Positions 31,307 to 40,288 of a DNA stretch of 64,000 nt are shown here, piece by piece. Below the pieces are notes generated by a model that was not told the origin of the DNA, ran no database searches, and saw only the letters and a program-made list of their open reading frames with translations. The stretch's first letter is position 1. Each line of letters begins with the position of its first letter. The DNA is taken from NCBI GenBank assembly GCA_964401835.1, contig CAYNZP010000002.1, positions 124,001 to 188,000 on the forward strand. The letters run 5' to 3'. This DNA comes from CAYNZP01 sp964401835 (lineage in GTDB: Bacteria > Planctomycetota > Phycisphaerae > SM23-33). The translations under genes were made by a program, and so were the position numbers.

Positions 31307-33022
31307 ATGGCTAAGAAAAAAAAACGACGTCTTGGCGAGATTCTGGTGGAATGGGGAATTGTTACAGAGGCTGCTGTTGAAGAGGCTCTGGAACATGCCA
31401 GAAATGAAAATTTAAAAATTGGCGAAGCGCTTGCAGCTCTTGACCTAGCCGAAGAAGACGATGTTGCCAAGGCCCTGGCCAGCCAATACGATATGGAATA
31501 TATCGACCTTGAAAGCGACGCTGTCTCTCCTTCAGAACTTCATTTGATTCCGGAAGATATAATTCGCAAGCACATGGTCTTGCCGCTTGCCAGAGAAGGC
31601 AATTGCCTTAAGATAATCATCACCGACCCTCTCGATCTTGAAACACTCGATATGCTCAGGTTCCGTCTGAACTGTGAATTGGAACCATGCTTGGCATCTA
31701 AAACCAAGATGCGTCAATTCATTGACGAATTCGCCAGATCAGACGTTAGTATCGACGAAGTCGTTCACGAAGTGCAGGACGTGGCAGAAAAGGCTTTGGC
31801 CGATGCTGCCGAACGGGAGGATTTGGACGAAGAATCAGCTCCAGTCATTCGATTAGTAACAATGATTATCGATGAAGCTGTAAAAATGCGATCATCTGAT
31901 ATTCACATCGAACCAATGACAGACCGTGTCAGGGTAAGGTACCGAGTTGACGGTGTCTGTATGGAAAGAGACAACATTCCTAAGCGAATGCAGGGTGCCG
32001 TACTAAACCGCTTTAAGATTATGGCTGGCATTGACTTAGCCGAAAGGCGGCTCCCTCAGGACGGTCGAATCAAGATGCGTATCTCCGGCAGTGACATTGA
32101 CTTCCGCGTATCTGCACTGCCCGCTTACCACGGAGAAAGCATTGTTCTGCGTATTTTGAGGCCTGAAAATGCTCGTTTGGGTATCCAGGCCATGGGCTTT
32201 GAGTCTGAGGATTATTCAAAATTCCAAAATATAATCCGCCGTCCAAACGGCATTTTCCTGGTTACAGGCCCGACCGGTTCAGGAAAGACCACTACCCTTT
32301 ATGGTGCTCTCAATGAACTTAACCAGCCGGACAAGAAAATCATCACTGCTGAAGACCCGGTAGAATACAATTTCACCGGAATTAACCAGGTCCAGGTAAA
32401 TGAGCAGATAGGTTTATCGTTTTCAAGTATTCTCAGGTCTATGCTGCGTCAGGCTCCAAATATCATTTTAGTTGGTGAAATACGTGATTTAGACGTGGCT
32501 GAAGTAGCAATTCAGGCCGCACTTACTGGACACTTAGTATTCAGTACACTTCACACGAACGATGCTGCCTCGGCAATAACCCGTCTTATCGACATGGGAG
32601 TGAAACCCTTCCTGGTTGCCAGTAGCGTCCAGGCTGTCATGGCCCAGAGACTGATCCGGGTTATCTGTAAAGAGTGCAAAGATGTGGACCCGGAACCGGA
32701 TGTTCGGACGCTTAAAATCCTGGGCTTCCGCCCCGACGAAATCGAGAACGGAACCTTTTATAAGGGAAAGGGTTGTGGCACCTGCAATGGATCAGGATAC
32801 CGTGGCCGTCAAGGTATTTTTGAATTGATGGAAATGGACAATAAACTTCGTGAGTTAGCGTTCAATAGCTCTAATCTAAGCGAACTGAGAAAAGCTGCAC
32901 GCGCCTCGGGCATGAAAGGCCTTCTTGAGGATGGAAGAATCAAGATACGCAACGGCATTACCACCCCTGAAGAGCTTGTTAGGATAACCCAATCTGAAGA
33001 TTTGGTTGTGGACGACGAATAG
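31307..33022 (+). CDS. GspE/PilB-type secretion ATPase (first copy)
   Basis: Assembly ATPase for type II secretion or type IV pili, cytoplasmic. 571 residues. The N-terminal domain RLGEILVEWGIVTEAAVEEA followed by KIGEALAALDLAEEDDVAKA is a MshEN-like tandem (about 8-55). The catalytic core has SSDIHIEP, DLAERRLPQDGRI, Walker A GPTGSGKTTT (321-330), Asp box TAEDPVEYN, Walker B IILVGEIRD, His box TGHLVFSTLHTNDA, and a Cys4 zinc motif CKECKD/CGTCNGSGYRGRQ. All motifs are intact. It is the first gene of the operon; GTGAGGAG lies 4-5 bases before the ATG. Confidence 0.94.
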   Translation: MAKKKKRRLGEILVEWGIVTEAAVEEALEHARNENLKIGEALAALDLAEEDDVAKALASQYDMEYIDLESDAVSPSELHLIPEDIIRKHMVLPLAREGNCLKIIITDPLDLETLDMLRFRLNCELEPCLASKTKMRQFIDEFARSDVSIDEVVHEVQDVAEKALADAAEREDLDEESAPVIRLVTMIIDEAVKMRSSDIHIEPMTDRVRVRYRVDGVCMERDNIPKRMQGAVLNRFKIMAGIDLAERRLPQDGRIKMRISGSDIDFRVSALPAYHGESIVLRILRPENARLGIQAMGFESEDYSKFQNIIRRPNGIFLVTGPTGSGKTTTLYGALNELNQPDKKIITAEDPVEYNFTGINQVQVNEQIGLSFSSILRSMLRQAPNIILVGEIRDLDVAEVAIQAALTGHLVFSTLHTNDAASAITRLIDMGVKPFLVASSVQAVMAQRLIRVICKECKDVDPEPDVRTLKILGFRPDEIENGTFYKGKGCGTCNGSGYRGRQGIFELMEMDNKLRELAFNSSNLSELRKAARASGMKGLLEDGRIKIRNGITTPEELVRITQSEDLVVDDE

Positions 33023-33143
33023 AGGCATAATAAATTTTAACTCCTTAAATATACATAACTTAGTTTGATATTTTGCAGCTAATGGAACTTGTGGTTTTTG
33101 CCTTGTTTCCAACCTGTACGAATAATGAATCGAGAGGATTTTT

Positions 33144-34274
33144 ATGGCAACAATACAGATTGATAGGCTTCTGGAAACTTGTATCAAACGTGGTGCCAGT
33201 GACTTACATCTTGTTGTAGGGCGTCCCCCCACCCTTCGTCTCCATGGCAGATTAAGGCCTCTTGAGACAAAGGTGTTGGAACCCGAGGACACTATTTCTC
33301 TCATGAAAGCCATTACACCAGAAAGGTCGCAGCAGGAACTTCAGGAACAAGGCGGAACAGACTTCGGTTTTGAGTTTGGAAACGCCGGCCGTTTTAGGAC
33401 AGCTGTTTTTCAGCAACGCGGCAATATTTCCATCGTCCTTCGTCTTATCCCGGCTAAGTTGCTCTCGTTTGACGACATAGGTTTGCCCGCTATCGTCAAG
33501 AGTCTGTGTCGCCGTCCCAGAGGGCTCTTCCTGGTTACCGGGCCTACCGGTTCAGGTAAAACCACCACACTGGCGACAATGATAGATTACATCAACAAAA
33601 GCTTCGATAAGCACATAGTAACGGTTGAGGACCCAATCGAATATTATCATCCACACCACAAATCCATGGTCAATCAGCGTGAAGTGGGAGTCGATGTCCC
33701 AAGCTTCTCAGAAGCTCTGCGACGAGTTTTACGTCAGGACCCGGACGTTATTCTGGTAGGTGAATTGCGTGACCTTGAAACTATCGAATCCGCCCTTCGA
33801 GCTGCCGAAACCGGTCACCTTGTCTTCGGCACCCTTCACACTACCAGTGCCCAGGGCACGGTAACACGTATTGTTGACCAATTCCCTGTAAACCAGCAGG
33901 AACAGATTCGTATTCAGATGGCGTCGTCCTTAATTGCCGTGCTTTGTCAGGCGTTGATGCCCCGTTCTGATGTCCGCGGCATGGTAGCTGCTTTCGAATT
34001 TCTCGTTGTAACAAATGCGATTTCAAACCTGATCCGCGAAAACAAGGTTTTCCGCATTACGTCATCTATCCAAACCGGTAAGAAGTTCGGCATGCAGCTT
34101 CTGGACGACCATCTGTTCAAACTTTACACGGAGAGCAAAATATCCAGAGAAGATGCCATTGACCGAAGTCAAAGCCCTGGCGAAGTACAAGACAAGATTG
34201 AAGCCTATGAGGCTGGCCAGCTTGATGCGCCTGTCGAGAAACTGGGCGAAGAACCGCAGACATTGAGGAAGTAA
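33144..34274 (+). CDS. pilT: PilT-type retraction ATPase
   Basis: 376 residues. An N-terminal domain with GASDLHLVVGRPPTLRLHG is followed by Walker A GPTGSGKTTT (133-142), TVEDPIEYYHPH, VILVGELRD and TGHLVFGTLHTTSA. The PilT signature is VVTNAISNLIRENKVFRI, close to the AIRNLIRE motif. Hydrolysis drives filament depolymerisation. It sits between two GspE/PilB-like genes and ends 5 bases before the second. All catalytic motifs are kept, in contrast to the pseudo-ATPase at 15935. Confidence 0.92.
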   Translation: MATIQIDRLLETCIKRGASDLHLVVGRPPTLRLHGRLRPLETKVLEPEDTISLMKAITPERSQQELQEQGGTDFGFEFGNAGRFRTAVFQQRGNISIVLRLIPAKLLSFDDIGLPAIVKSLCRRPRGLFLVTGPTGSGKTTTLATMIDYINKSFDKHIVTVEDPIEYYHPHHKSMVNQREVGVDVPSFSEALRRVLRQDPDVILVGELRDLETIESALRAAETGHLVFGTLHTTSAQGTVTRIVDQFPVNQQEQIRIQMASSLIAVLCQALMPRSDVRGMVAAFEFLVVTNAISNLIRENKVFRITSSIQTGKKFGMQLLDDHLFKLYTESKISREDAIDRSQSPGEVQDKIEAYEAGQLDAPVEKLGEEPQTLRK

Positions 34275-34279
34275 GATTG

Positions 34280-36022
34280 ATGGCAGCAGAATTCAATATT
34301 CAGGATGTAAAGGGCAGACCGCTTGGCCGGATTCTAGTCAAACTTGGCAAAATAACACGGAATCAGGTCCATGAAGCTTTGGAAGTCCAAAAAGAAAAAG
34401 GCGGCCCCATCGGGCAGATACTAATCGACCTGGGCTATATAGACGAACAAAGCCGTTCGCTCGCACTCGCTTACCAAGCCGGTATGGAATATGTTGACCT
34501 CCATTCGATCGAGATTCCAGATGAGGTCATTAAGCAAATCCCCGCACACATGGCCAACGCTTACAAGGTCGTACCAGTCCAATATGACGAAGATAATCAT
34601 CGGCTTGTTGTGGCACTGGCTTCTCCGGACAACTTCCGAGCCACAGACGATCTACGAACCCTTATGGGCTTCAATGTAGAAGCCAGAATTGCCGAACCGG
34701 AACTTCTCGACGCCGCTCTGATGAACTATTACGACGTCGAACCCGAATCAATCGGCGAGATTATCAATGAAATCGCTGGCGACGAGCACCTCGCCCTCCT
34801 TGAAGACCGGACCGAAAGTATCGACCTCGAAACAATCAGAGAGATGGCAGATGCTAACCCGGTTAAGCGTCTGGTCAATATGGTACTGCTCGAAGCGATA
34901 CGAAACCGTGCCTCCGACATTCACTTCGAGCCCTTCGAAGATGAGTTCAAGATGCGATATCGAATTGACGGCGTTCTGTACGAGATGCTTCCCCCGCCAA
35001 AATCCATCGCCGTAGCTATCGCTTCGCGCATTAAAGTCATGTCGAATCTGGACATTGCTGAACGTCGCCTTCCTCAGGACGGCCGAATTGAGTTGCTCGT
35101 AAACAACCAGCCAGTCGACCTTCGTGTATCTGTCCTGCCCACCATGTTTGGCGAAAGCGTCGTCATGCGTGTCCTTGACCGTTCAAACGTATCTCTCGAC
35201 ATGGAACGTCTGGGTTTAAGGGAAGACGATATCCGCCTGTTCGACCAGCTCATTGCCAGGCCAAACGGTATTGTTATCGTTACCGGCCCGACCGGCTCAG
35301 GTAAAACAACCACGCTTTACTCCGCGTTGAACAAACTCAATACTATCGACACAAAAATCCTAACCAGTGAGGACCCAGTCGAATATGACATTGACGGCCT
35401 CATCCAGGTACAGGTGAACCCGGATATCGGCCTGACGTTTGGACGCTGCCTACGAAGTTTTCTGCGTCAGGACCCCGACATCGTACTCGTCGGTGAAATT
35501 CGTGACCTCGAGACAGCTGAGATTTCTGTACAGGCGTCCCTGACTGGCCACCTTGTGTTCACAACGCTGCACACAAATGACGCACCTTCGGCAATCGCCC
35601 GTTTGCTGGATTTGGGCATGCAGCCGTTCCTTATCACCGCCACCATCGAAGGCATTGTCGCCCAGCGGCTGGTAAGAACCATCTGCAGCCGTTGCAAGGA
35701 AGAATTTACCCCGACCGAAGAGATGCTTATGGAACTAGGCCTTACCTCCGACGACATCAAGGGCAAGAGCTTCTATCACGGAAAAGGCTGCGACTTCTGC
35801 CGCGGCACGGGCTATAGCGGACGGCTTGGCTTGTTCGAGATTATCACTCTCGACGACGACCTTCGTGACATGATTATGAAACGCGCCAGTACCAATGTTC
35901 TCCGAGACGCTGCCCGTAAACGAGGTATGCGTACCCTCCGTGAGGGCGGTTTGCTGGCTATATTCGACGGCTTGACTACCATCGAAGAGGTTGTCAGCCA
36001 GACTTTGGACGAAGAAGCTTAA
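34280..36022 (+). CDS. GspE/PilB-type secretion ATPase (second copy)
   Basis: 580 residues. The N-terminal tandem PLGRILVKLGKITRNQVHEA and PIGQILIDLGYIDEQSRSLA (MshEN-like, residues 14-62) is followed by ASDIHFEPFEDEFKMRY, ERRLPQDGRIEL, Walker A GPTGSGKTTT (336-345), TSEDPVEYD, IVLVGEIRD, TGHLVFTTLHTNDA and a zinc Cys4 motif (CSRCKE, CDFCRGTGYSGR). Complete. The ATG at 34280 has GAGGAAG 8 bases upstream; a TTG at 34277 is a less likely start. It differs from the first copy across the whole length, so an old duplication rather than a recent one. Confidence 0.93.
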   Translation: MAAEFNIQDVKGRPLGRILVKLGKITRNQVHEALEVQKEKGGPIGQILIDLGYIDEQSRSLALAYQAGMEYVDLHSIEIPDEVIKQIPAHMANAYKVVPVQYDEDNHRLVVALASPDNFRATDDLRTLMGFNVEARIAEPELLDAALMNYYDVEPESIGEIINEIAGDEHLALLEDRTESIDLETIREMADANPVKRLVNMVLLEAIRNRASDIHFEPFEDEFKMRYRIDGVLYEMLPPPKSIAVAIASRIKVMSNLDIAERRLPQDGRIELLVNNQPVDLRVSVLPTMFGESVVMRVLDRSNVSLDMERLGLREDDIRLFDQLIARPNGIVIVTGPTGSGKTTTLYSALNKLNTIDTKILTSEDPVEYDIDGLIQVQVNPDIGLTFGRCLRSFLRQDPDIVLVGEIRDLETAEISVQASLTGHLVFTTLHTNDAPSAIARLLDLGMQPFLITATIEGIVAQRLVRTICSRCKEEFTPTEEMLMELGLTSDDIKGKSFYHGKGCDFCRGTGYSGRLGLFEIITLDDDLRDMIMKRASTNVLRDAARKRGMRTLREGGLLAIFDGLTTIEEVVSQTLDEEA

Positions 36023-36106
36023 TTTGGAAGTTTTAAACATGAAGTGAAGCACAGAATAGTTAACTGTCCCAGGGGCACGGATAGATAACACAACAGGAGT
36101 AACATC

Positions 36107-37354
36107 ATGCCTACTTTTATTTACGAAGCAATGAATAGTGTCGGTCAACGAGTCAAAGGTGAAGTCGACGCCTCAAGCTCGGAAGACGCAATTACCCAGG
36201 TTCGCTCGCTGGGACATTTTCCGACCAAAATCAAGGAAAAGGCCGGCCGAAAACCCGGTGGCCCAAGAGCTGGCGCCGGCCCCCAGCCCGGCAAAAGAAG
36301 ATCTGTCGGCGCTGTCTCGAAAAAGCTGCTGACCACATTCACCCGACAGCTTTCGACTCTTATCGACGCCGGCCTGCCGATTCTGCGCAGCCTGAGAATT
36401 CTCGAAGAACAGCAAAAGCCCGGAATGCTGCGTGTCGCCATTCGGCTGGTCGCCGAAGACGTTGAAGGCGGCTCGACCCTTTCCGAAGCGATGGCCAGGC
36501 ACCCCAAGGCGTTTGACCGGCTTTATACCAACATGGTTCGTGCGGGTGAGCTCGGCGGCGTTCTGGATATCATCCTGCAGCGGCTTGCGGACTTTATGGA
36601 AAAGTCGCAGGCCCTGAAACGCAAGGTTATAGGCGCGATGATTTACCCAGCCGCCGTTATCACTTTTGCTCTCGCGATTGTTTTGGGCATCATGATGTTC
36701 ATCGTCCCGAGCTTTGAAAAAATATTTTCCGACATGGGCGACGAACTGCCCGGTGCAACCAAGATGCTTGTCGGCATGAGTGACTGGATCAAGGACGACT
36801 TCGGCTGGCTGTATATTATCGGTTTCCCGTTCCTGGTGTTCCTGGGATTCAGGCTCTTGCGCATCTCAGAGGGCGGCCGCTACTTCGCCGACTCACTGAA
36901 AATCCATACCCCGATTCTCGGACAGATCGTTTCCAAGAGCTCTGTTTCGCGTTTCACCAGAACGCTCGGAACACTTCTTGCCGCTGGTGTCCCGATTCTC
37001 GAAGCCATCATTGTTACACGCGACACCGCCGGCAACGAGGTCTTCAGCCGCGCATTGGGGCAAGCACATGACGGCATACGCGAGGGAGAAAGCTTCGCTG
37101 CCCCGCTGCGTCAGGCAAAAATCGTTGACCCAATGGTCGTCAACATGATCGACGTCGGCGAGGAAACAGGCGAACTGGACAAAATGCTTTCAAAAGTAGC
37201 CGACACCTATGACGACGAAGTCGAGACGCTCGTAGCCGCCCTGGTCTCGCTGCTCGAGCCGGTGATGGTTATCGTGCTGGGCGTTATCGTCGGCTTCATC
37301 GTCATCGCGCTGTTCATGCCGATGGTTGGTATGCTTCAGGCCGTGCAGAACTAG
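36107..37354 (+). CDS. GspF/PilC-type inner-membrane platform protein
   Basis: Polytopic platform on which the ATPase and pseudopilins assemble. 415 residues. MPTFIYEAMNSVGQRVKGEV is the classic start. Two GspF domains follow, each with the motif pattern TRQLSTLIDAGLPILRSL (about 80-97) and TRTLGTLLAAGVPILEAI. Membrane segments are at about 180-200 (AAVITFALAIVLGIMMFIVP), 235-255 and 390-412 (VMVIVLGVIVGFIVIALFMP). Between residues 40 and 70 there is a Pro/Gly/Arg-rich linker. Codon use is GC-rich like the housekeeping genes. It lies about 85 bases after the second ATPase and 18 bases before the first pseudopilin. Confidence 0.95.
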   Translation: MPTFIYEAMNSVGQRVKGEVDASSSEDAITQVRSLGHFPTKIKEKAGRKPGGPRAGAGPQPGKRRSVGAVSKKLLTTFTRQLSTLIDAGLPILRSLRILEEQQKPGMLRVAIRLVAEDVEGGSTLSEAMARHPKAFDRLYTNMVRAGELGGVLDIILQRLADFMEKSQALKRKVIGAMIYPAAVITFALAIVLGIMMFIVPSFEKIFSDMGDELPGATKMLVGMSDWIKDDFGWLYIIGFPFLVFLGFRLLRISEGGRYFADSLKIHTPILGQIVSKSSVSRFTRTLGTLLAAGVPILEAIIVTRDTAGNEVFSRALGQAHDGIREGESFAAPLRQAKIVDPMVVNMIDVGEETGELDKMLSKVADTYDDEVETLVAALVSLLEPVMVIVLGVIVGFIVIALFMPMVGMLQAVQN

Positions 37355-37372
37355 CCACATAAGGAAATTATT

Positions 37373-38257
37373 ATGAGTAATAAAACGGAAAAAATGCGGA
37401 AAAACAAACGCGGCTTCACTCTCGTTGAACTGCTGACGGTAATCATGATCCTCGGCCTGCTGATCGGAATACTGATGCCTTCAATTAACAAGGCGAAGCA
37501 AATTGCCAAGGAAGCAAGCAGTAAGGCGTTGATTCTAAATCTTTCAGCCGGTCTGGAAATGTTCAGAACGGACAGCCGGCTTGATGGGGATTATCCGCCG
37601 AGCATTTGGAATACTGAAAACCCTTGGGACTCAAGCCCTAGTAATCCTTCTTATGGCGCACAAACACTCGTTTGGGCTTTGGCAGGACCCTTTTTAGAGG
37701 GAACGGTTGGATTTGAAAACACCAACCTTAATGCTGCTTATTCTGGCACTCCAAATCTACGCGGACCTTTTATTGATGTAAGTGGTACGACTATAGAAGT
37801 AGCTTCAAATGCTGCTGGTGCCAAAAATATAAACAAAGAGCTTTACAGTAAATTTGACCCACCAACTAACAATATAGAAACTGATGCGCCATTCATTTTA
37901 GATAACTTCGATATGCCGATTCTCTACTATAAGGCCGATTCCACTCTTAGCCCTGATTATTTTGACAAGGATCATAATGAACCTTTTGCTACAGCTGCCC
38001 ACCCGGACAATCCTGACCCTGACCCTGAGAGCACTTCATCCGGTTCAGATTTCTGGTTGCAAAACCAAGGGGCCTTTAAAGTCGGCGCCAATCATAAAGG
38101 GCTGGGTCTTCTCGGTTTTATTGAAGATGAACGCATTAGCTCCCTAGGGGGCGCCCAAGCACCTCACAATAATAAGACTTATCTCTTAATTTCCGCTGGT
38201 ATTGATCAGATTTACGGAACACCGGATGACGTTACGAATTTCCCACTTGGATTTTAA
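37373..38257 (+). CDS. Type II secretion pseudopilin, GspG-like
   Basis: 294 residues. Prepilin leader MSNKTEKMRKNKRG, cut between Gly14 and Phe15, followed by FTLVELLTVIMILGLLIGIL with Glu at +5. The major-pseudopilin length is normally 130-160; this one is about twice that. The exposed part after residue 70 is AT-rich and hydrophilic and contains a DPDPES stretch. The C-terminal GIDQIYGTPDDV resembles the calcium-binding end of GspG. AAGGAAA lies before the ATG. It should be processed by a prepilin peptidase, which is not in the window. Confidence 0.85.
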   Translation: MSNKTEKMRKNKRGFTLVELLTVIMILGLLIGILMPSINKAKQIAKEASSKALILNLSAGLEMFRTDSRLDGDYPPSIWNTENPWDSSPSNPSYGAQTLVWALAGPFLEGTVGFENTNLNAAYSGTPNLRGPFIDVSGTTIEVASNAAGAKNINKELYSKFDPPTNNIETDAPFILDNFDMPILYYKADSTLSPDYFDKDHNEPFATAAHPDNPDPDPESTSSGSDFWLQNQGAFKVGANHKGLGLLGFIEDERISSLGGAQAPHNNKTYLLISAGIDQIYGTPDDVTNFPLGF

Positions 38258-38270
38258 TGAGGTTTAAATA

Positions 38271-38819
38271 ATGAAAAGTGCTTTTACGCTTGTTGAGCTA
38301 TTGGTGGTGATCTTCATTATCGCGATTCTCGTCTCGCTCGTCGTCGGTGTAGCTACTTACGTCATGGACGAATCCGCGATAAAAGAAACAGAAATAACGC
38401 AGGCAATGACAATGGTGGTATTAAACAGCTTTTATGAGCTTTACAACAAATACCCTGCCGACAGAGAGGACCCTTCCGGCAGCTATGACACAGATGACAG
38501 CAGCCGTGTCCTACTTAAATATTTAACCGGCATTCTCGAGGATGATGATGACCTCGAATATCTAACTGGCCAACCCACCTCTACACAAGCAGAACGTGAC
38601 GCCGAGGGGAAAAAAATCCGCGATGCGCTTTCGGACAGCTTGCTTAAGCTGCCGGAAGATGCTTTTATCGCTGGTAGTCCGTCAAGAATATTAGATGGGT
38701 GGGGCAAAGACATGAGGTATCAGAAGGACGGCGGGTTTGGAGGCACTCCTGTTTTGATTTCAGATGGCCCAGACCAAAGTTATCCTTCTGACGACGATAT
38801 TCGTTCAGATGGTAGGTGA
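38271..38819 (+). CDS. Prepilin-type N-methylation protein with Ala before the cleavage site
   Basis: 182 residues. A very short leader MKSA precedes FTLVELLVVIFIIAILVSLV, with Glu at +5. The residue before the cleavage site is Ala rather than Gly. The C-terminal part is acidic (DDDDLEYL) and ends GPDQSYPSDDDIRSDG, again similar to a GspG calcium loop. It could be a second GspG-like pseudopilin. 13 bases after the previous gene. Processing by prepilin peptidase is likely but may be slower than for Gly. Confidence 0.78.
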   Translation: MKSAFTLVELLVVIFIIAILVSLVVGVATYVMDESAIKETEITQAMTMVVLNSFYELYNKYPADREDPSGSYDTDDSSRVLLKYLTGILEDDDDLEYLTGQPTSTQAERDAEGKKIRDALSDSLLKLPEDAFIAGSPSRILDGWGKDMRYQKDGGFGGTPVLISDGPDQSYPSDDDIRSDGR

Positions 38820-38837
38820 GACAAGAGTTCTAAGAAA

Positions 38838-39572
38838 ATGCGAGATAAGAAGTCACAATTTGGCCGAGGCTTTACGCTGGTGGAGATGCTGGTCGTCATA
38901 GCCATCGTCGTGCTGGTATTGGGCATGGCCCTGCCCAGCATCACCGGCATATTCACAGCCGGTGCGGATTCACAGGCATACAACCTCATCGCATCGCAGC
39001 TCTCAGCCGCCAGAGCACTGGCCATTCAGGAAGGAACGTACGCCGGCGTTCATGTGCAAATGGGAAACGAAGCCACCGACTCCGACCTGAAAGACACCTG
39101 CTGGGCTGCAGTGATGCAGTACGACACTTCCCTTTCGCCGGCAGCTTTTCGTTTAGCCGACGGTTTCACGCCCCGCCAGATCCCCGGCAGATACGCCTTC
39201 GGGGAAGTAAGCGGTGCTTTTATTACCGCTAGCGCATTTGATAATCTTTCCGACACTAATCTGGACAACTTTACCTCTTTTACTGTCGTCTTTTCGCCAA
39301 ACGGGGCGGTTGTAAAGCAGGTCAATAATGCAAATATCCAGTTCGACATAGCTTCCATTGATTCGCTTTTCCTAAATAGCCTTTGGGTCAATCACGGTAA
39401 CTTAGTTGAAGCTGGCGCCACGGCATTGACATTATTTTCTTATAAAGAATTCAGGGAGTTTGACAGCATTACTTCCGACACAGCCAGAGAAACAGCCCGT
39501 CAGGATTACCTTGATACCAATGCGGATTTAATCCCATTGAATGTTTATACGGGACAGTTGTTTGAGAGATGA
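38838..39572 (+). CDS. Pseudopilin, GspH-like
   Basis: 244 residues. Leader MRDKKSQFGRG cut between Gly11 and Phe12, then FTLVEMLVVIAIVVLVLGMA and LIASQLSAARALAIQEGTYA, which fits the GspH/FimT group. The N-terminal half is GC-rich and the region after residue 120 more AT-rich. It ends 4 bases into the next gene. Probably a minor pseudopilin that caps or initiates the filament. Confidence 0.78.
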   Translation: MRDKKSQFGRGFTLVEMLVVIAIVVLVLGMALPSITGIFTAGADSQAYNLIASQLSAARALAIQEGTYAGVHVQMGNEATDSDLKDTCWAAVMQYDTSLSPAAFRLADGFTPRQIPGRYAFGEVSGAFITASAFDNLSDTNLDNFTSFTVVFSPNGAVVKQVNNANIQFDIASIDSLFLNSLWVNHGNLVEAGATALTLFSYKEFREFDSITSDTARETARQDYLDTNADLIPLNVYTGQLFER

Positions 39573-40279
39573 CTATGTGTAAATTCGGAAATAAACGTTC
39601 GGGTTTCAACCTGGTCGAAATCATGATCGCCATTGGCGTGCTCGGCGTGGGCATAGCAATGGCTGCCGCACTGTTCCCCGCAGCTGTCACCATGTCCGAA
39701 CGCTCCTCCAACGACGTCATCGGCCAAATAATCTGCGAAAACGGCCTCGCAACAACAAAAGCAGTACTGAAACAGAGCAATTACCCCGCCCCAATTCCAC
39801 CAAATCTATTTAGCGTAATTGCGGATGATAACATAACGGGGATATTATCCTCGAACGACCAGAAATATGCCGGACAAACTGATACGGGCTTTGTCGTCCT
39901 AGGCAGGGAGTTAATTGCAAATGAGGCCTATCAGCTTGTTCTCGTCTCATACAAGAACAGCGACCCCACTAACAATAGTGTCGAGGCTGTCAACGTTCAA
40001 AATTGTACTACTTCTTATAATGCCGCAGAAAAACGCTACGAATTAACTGGCGGCGGTATGTATGCAATTAAAGACGCCCTGATAATCTTAGATGATGACG
40101 GTTCTTACGCACGGATTATCGGTATCGATGGAGTAATTGCAGTACTTGACCATGAAGTTCCTTTAGTAACTAATAAACCAGTGTGGTTTGTCCCAGAGTT
40201 AGATTCGGGCAGTAATCCTATTTCTAAAAGTCCTGTTATGAGCGTGCTTGTAGCCAGGACGGGCCTGCCGGAAAACTAA
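39569..40279 (+). CDS. Pseudopilin, GspI-like
   Basis: 236 residues. Leader MTMCKFGNKRSG cut between Gly12 and Phe13, followed by FNLVEIMIAIGVLGVGIAMA. Glu is at +5. The pattern GVLGVGIAMAAALFP resembles GspI/PilV. The ATG at 39569 overlaps the previous stop (ATGA), so the genes are translationally coupled; a second ATG lies at 39575. From about residue 70 the base composition turns AT-rich. Confidence 0.75.
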   Translation: MTMCKFGNKRSGFNLVEIMIAIGVLGVGIAMAAALFPAAVTMSERSSNDVIGQIICENGLATTKAVLKQSNYPAPIPPNLFSVIADDNITGILSSNDQKYAGQTDTGFVVLGRELIANEAYQLVLVSYKNSDPTNNSVEAVNVQNCTTSYNAAEKRYELTGGGMYAIKDALIILDDDGSYARIIGIDGVIAVLDHEVPLVTNKPVWFVPELDSGSNPISKSPVMSVLVARTGLPEN

Positions 40280-40288
40280 AGACTAAAC

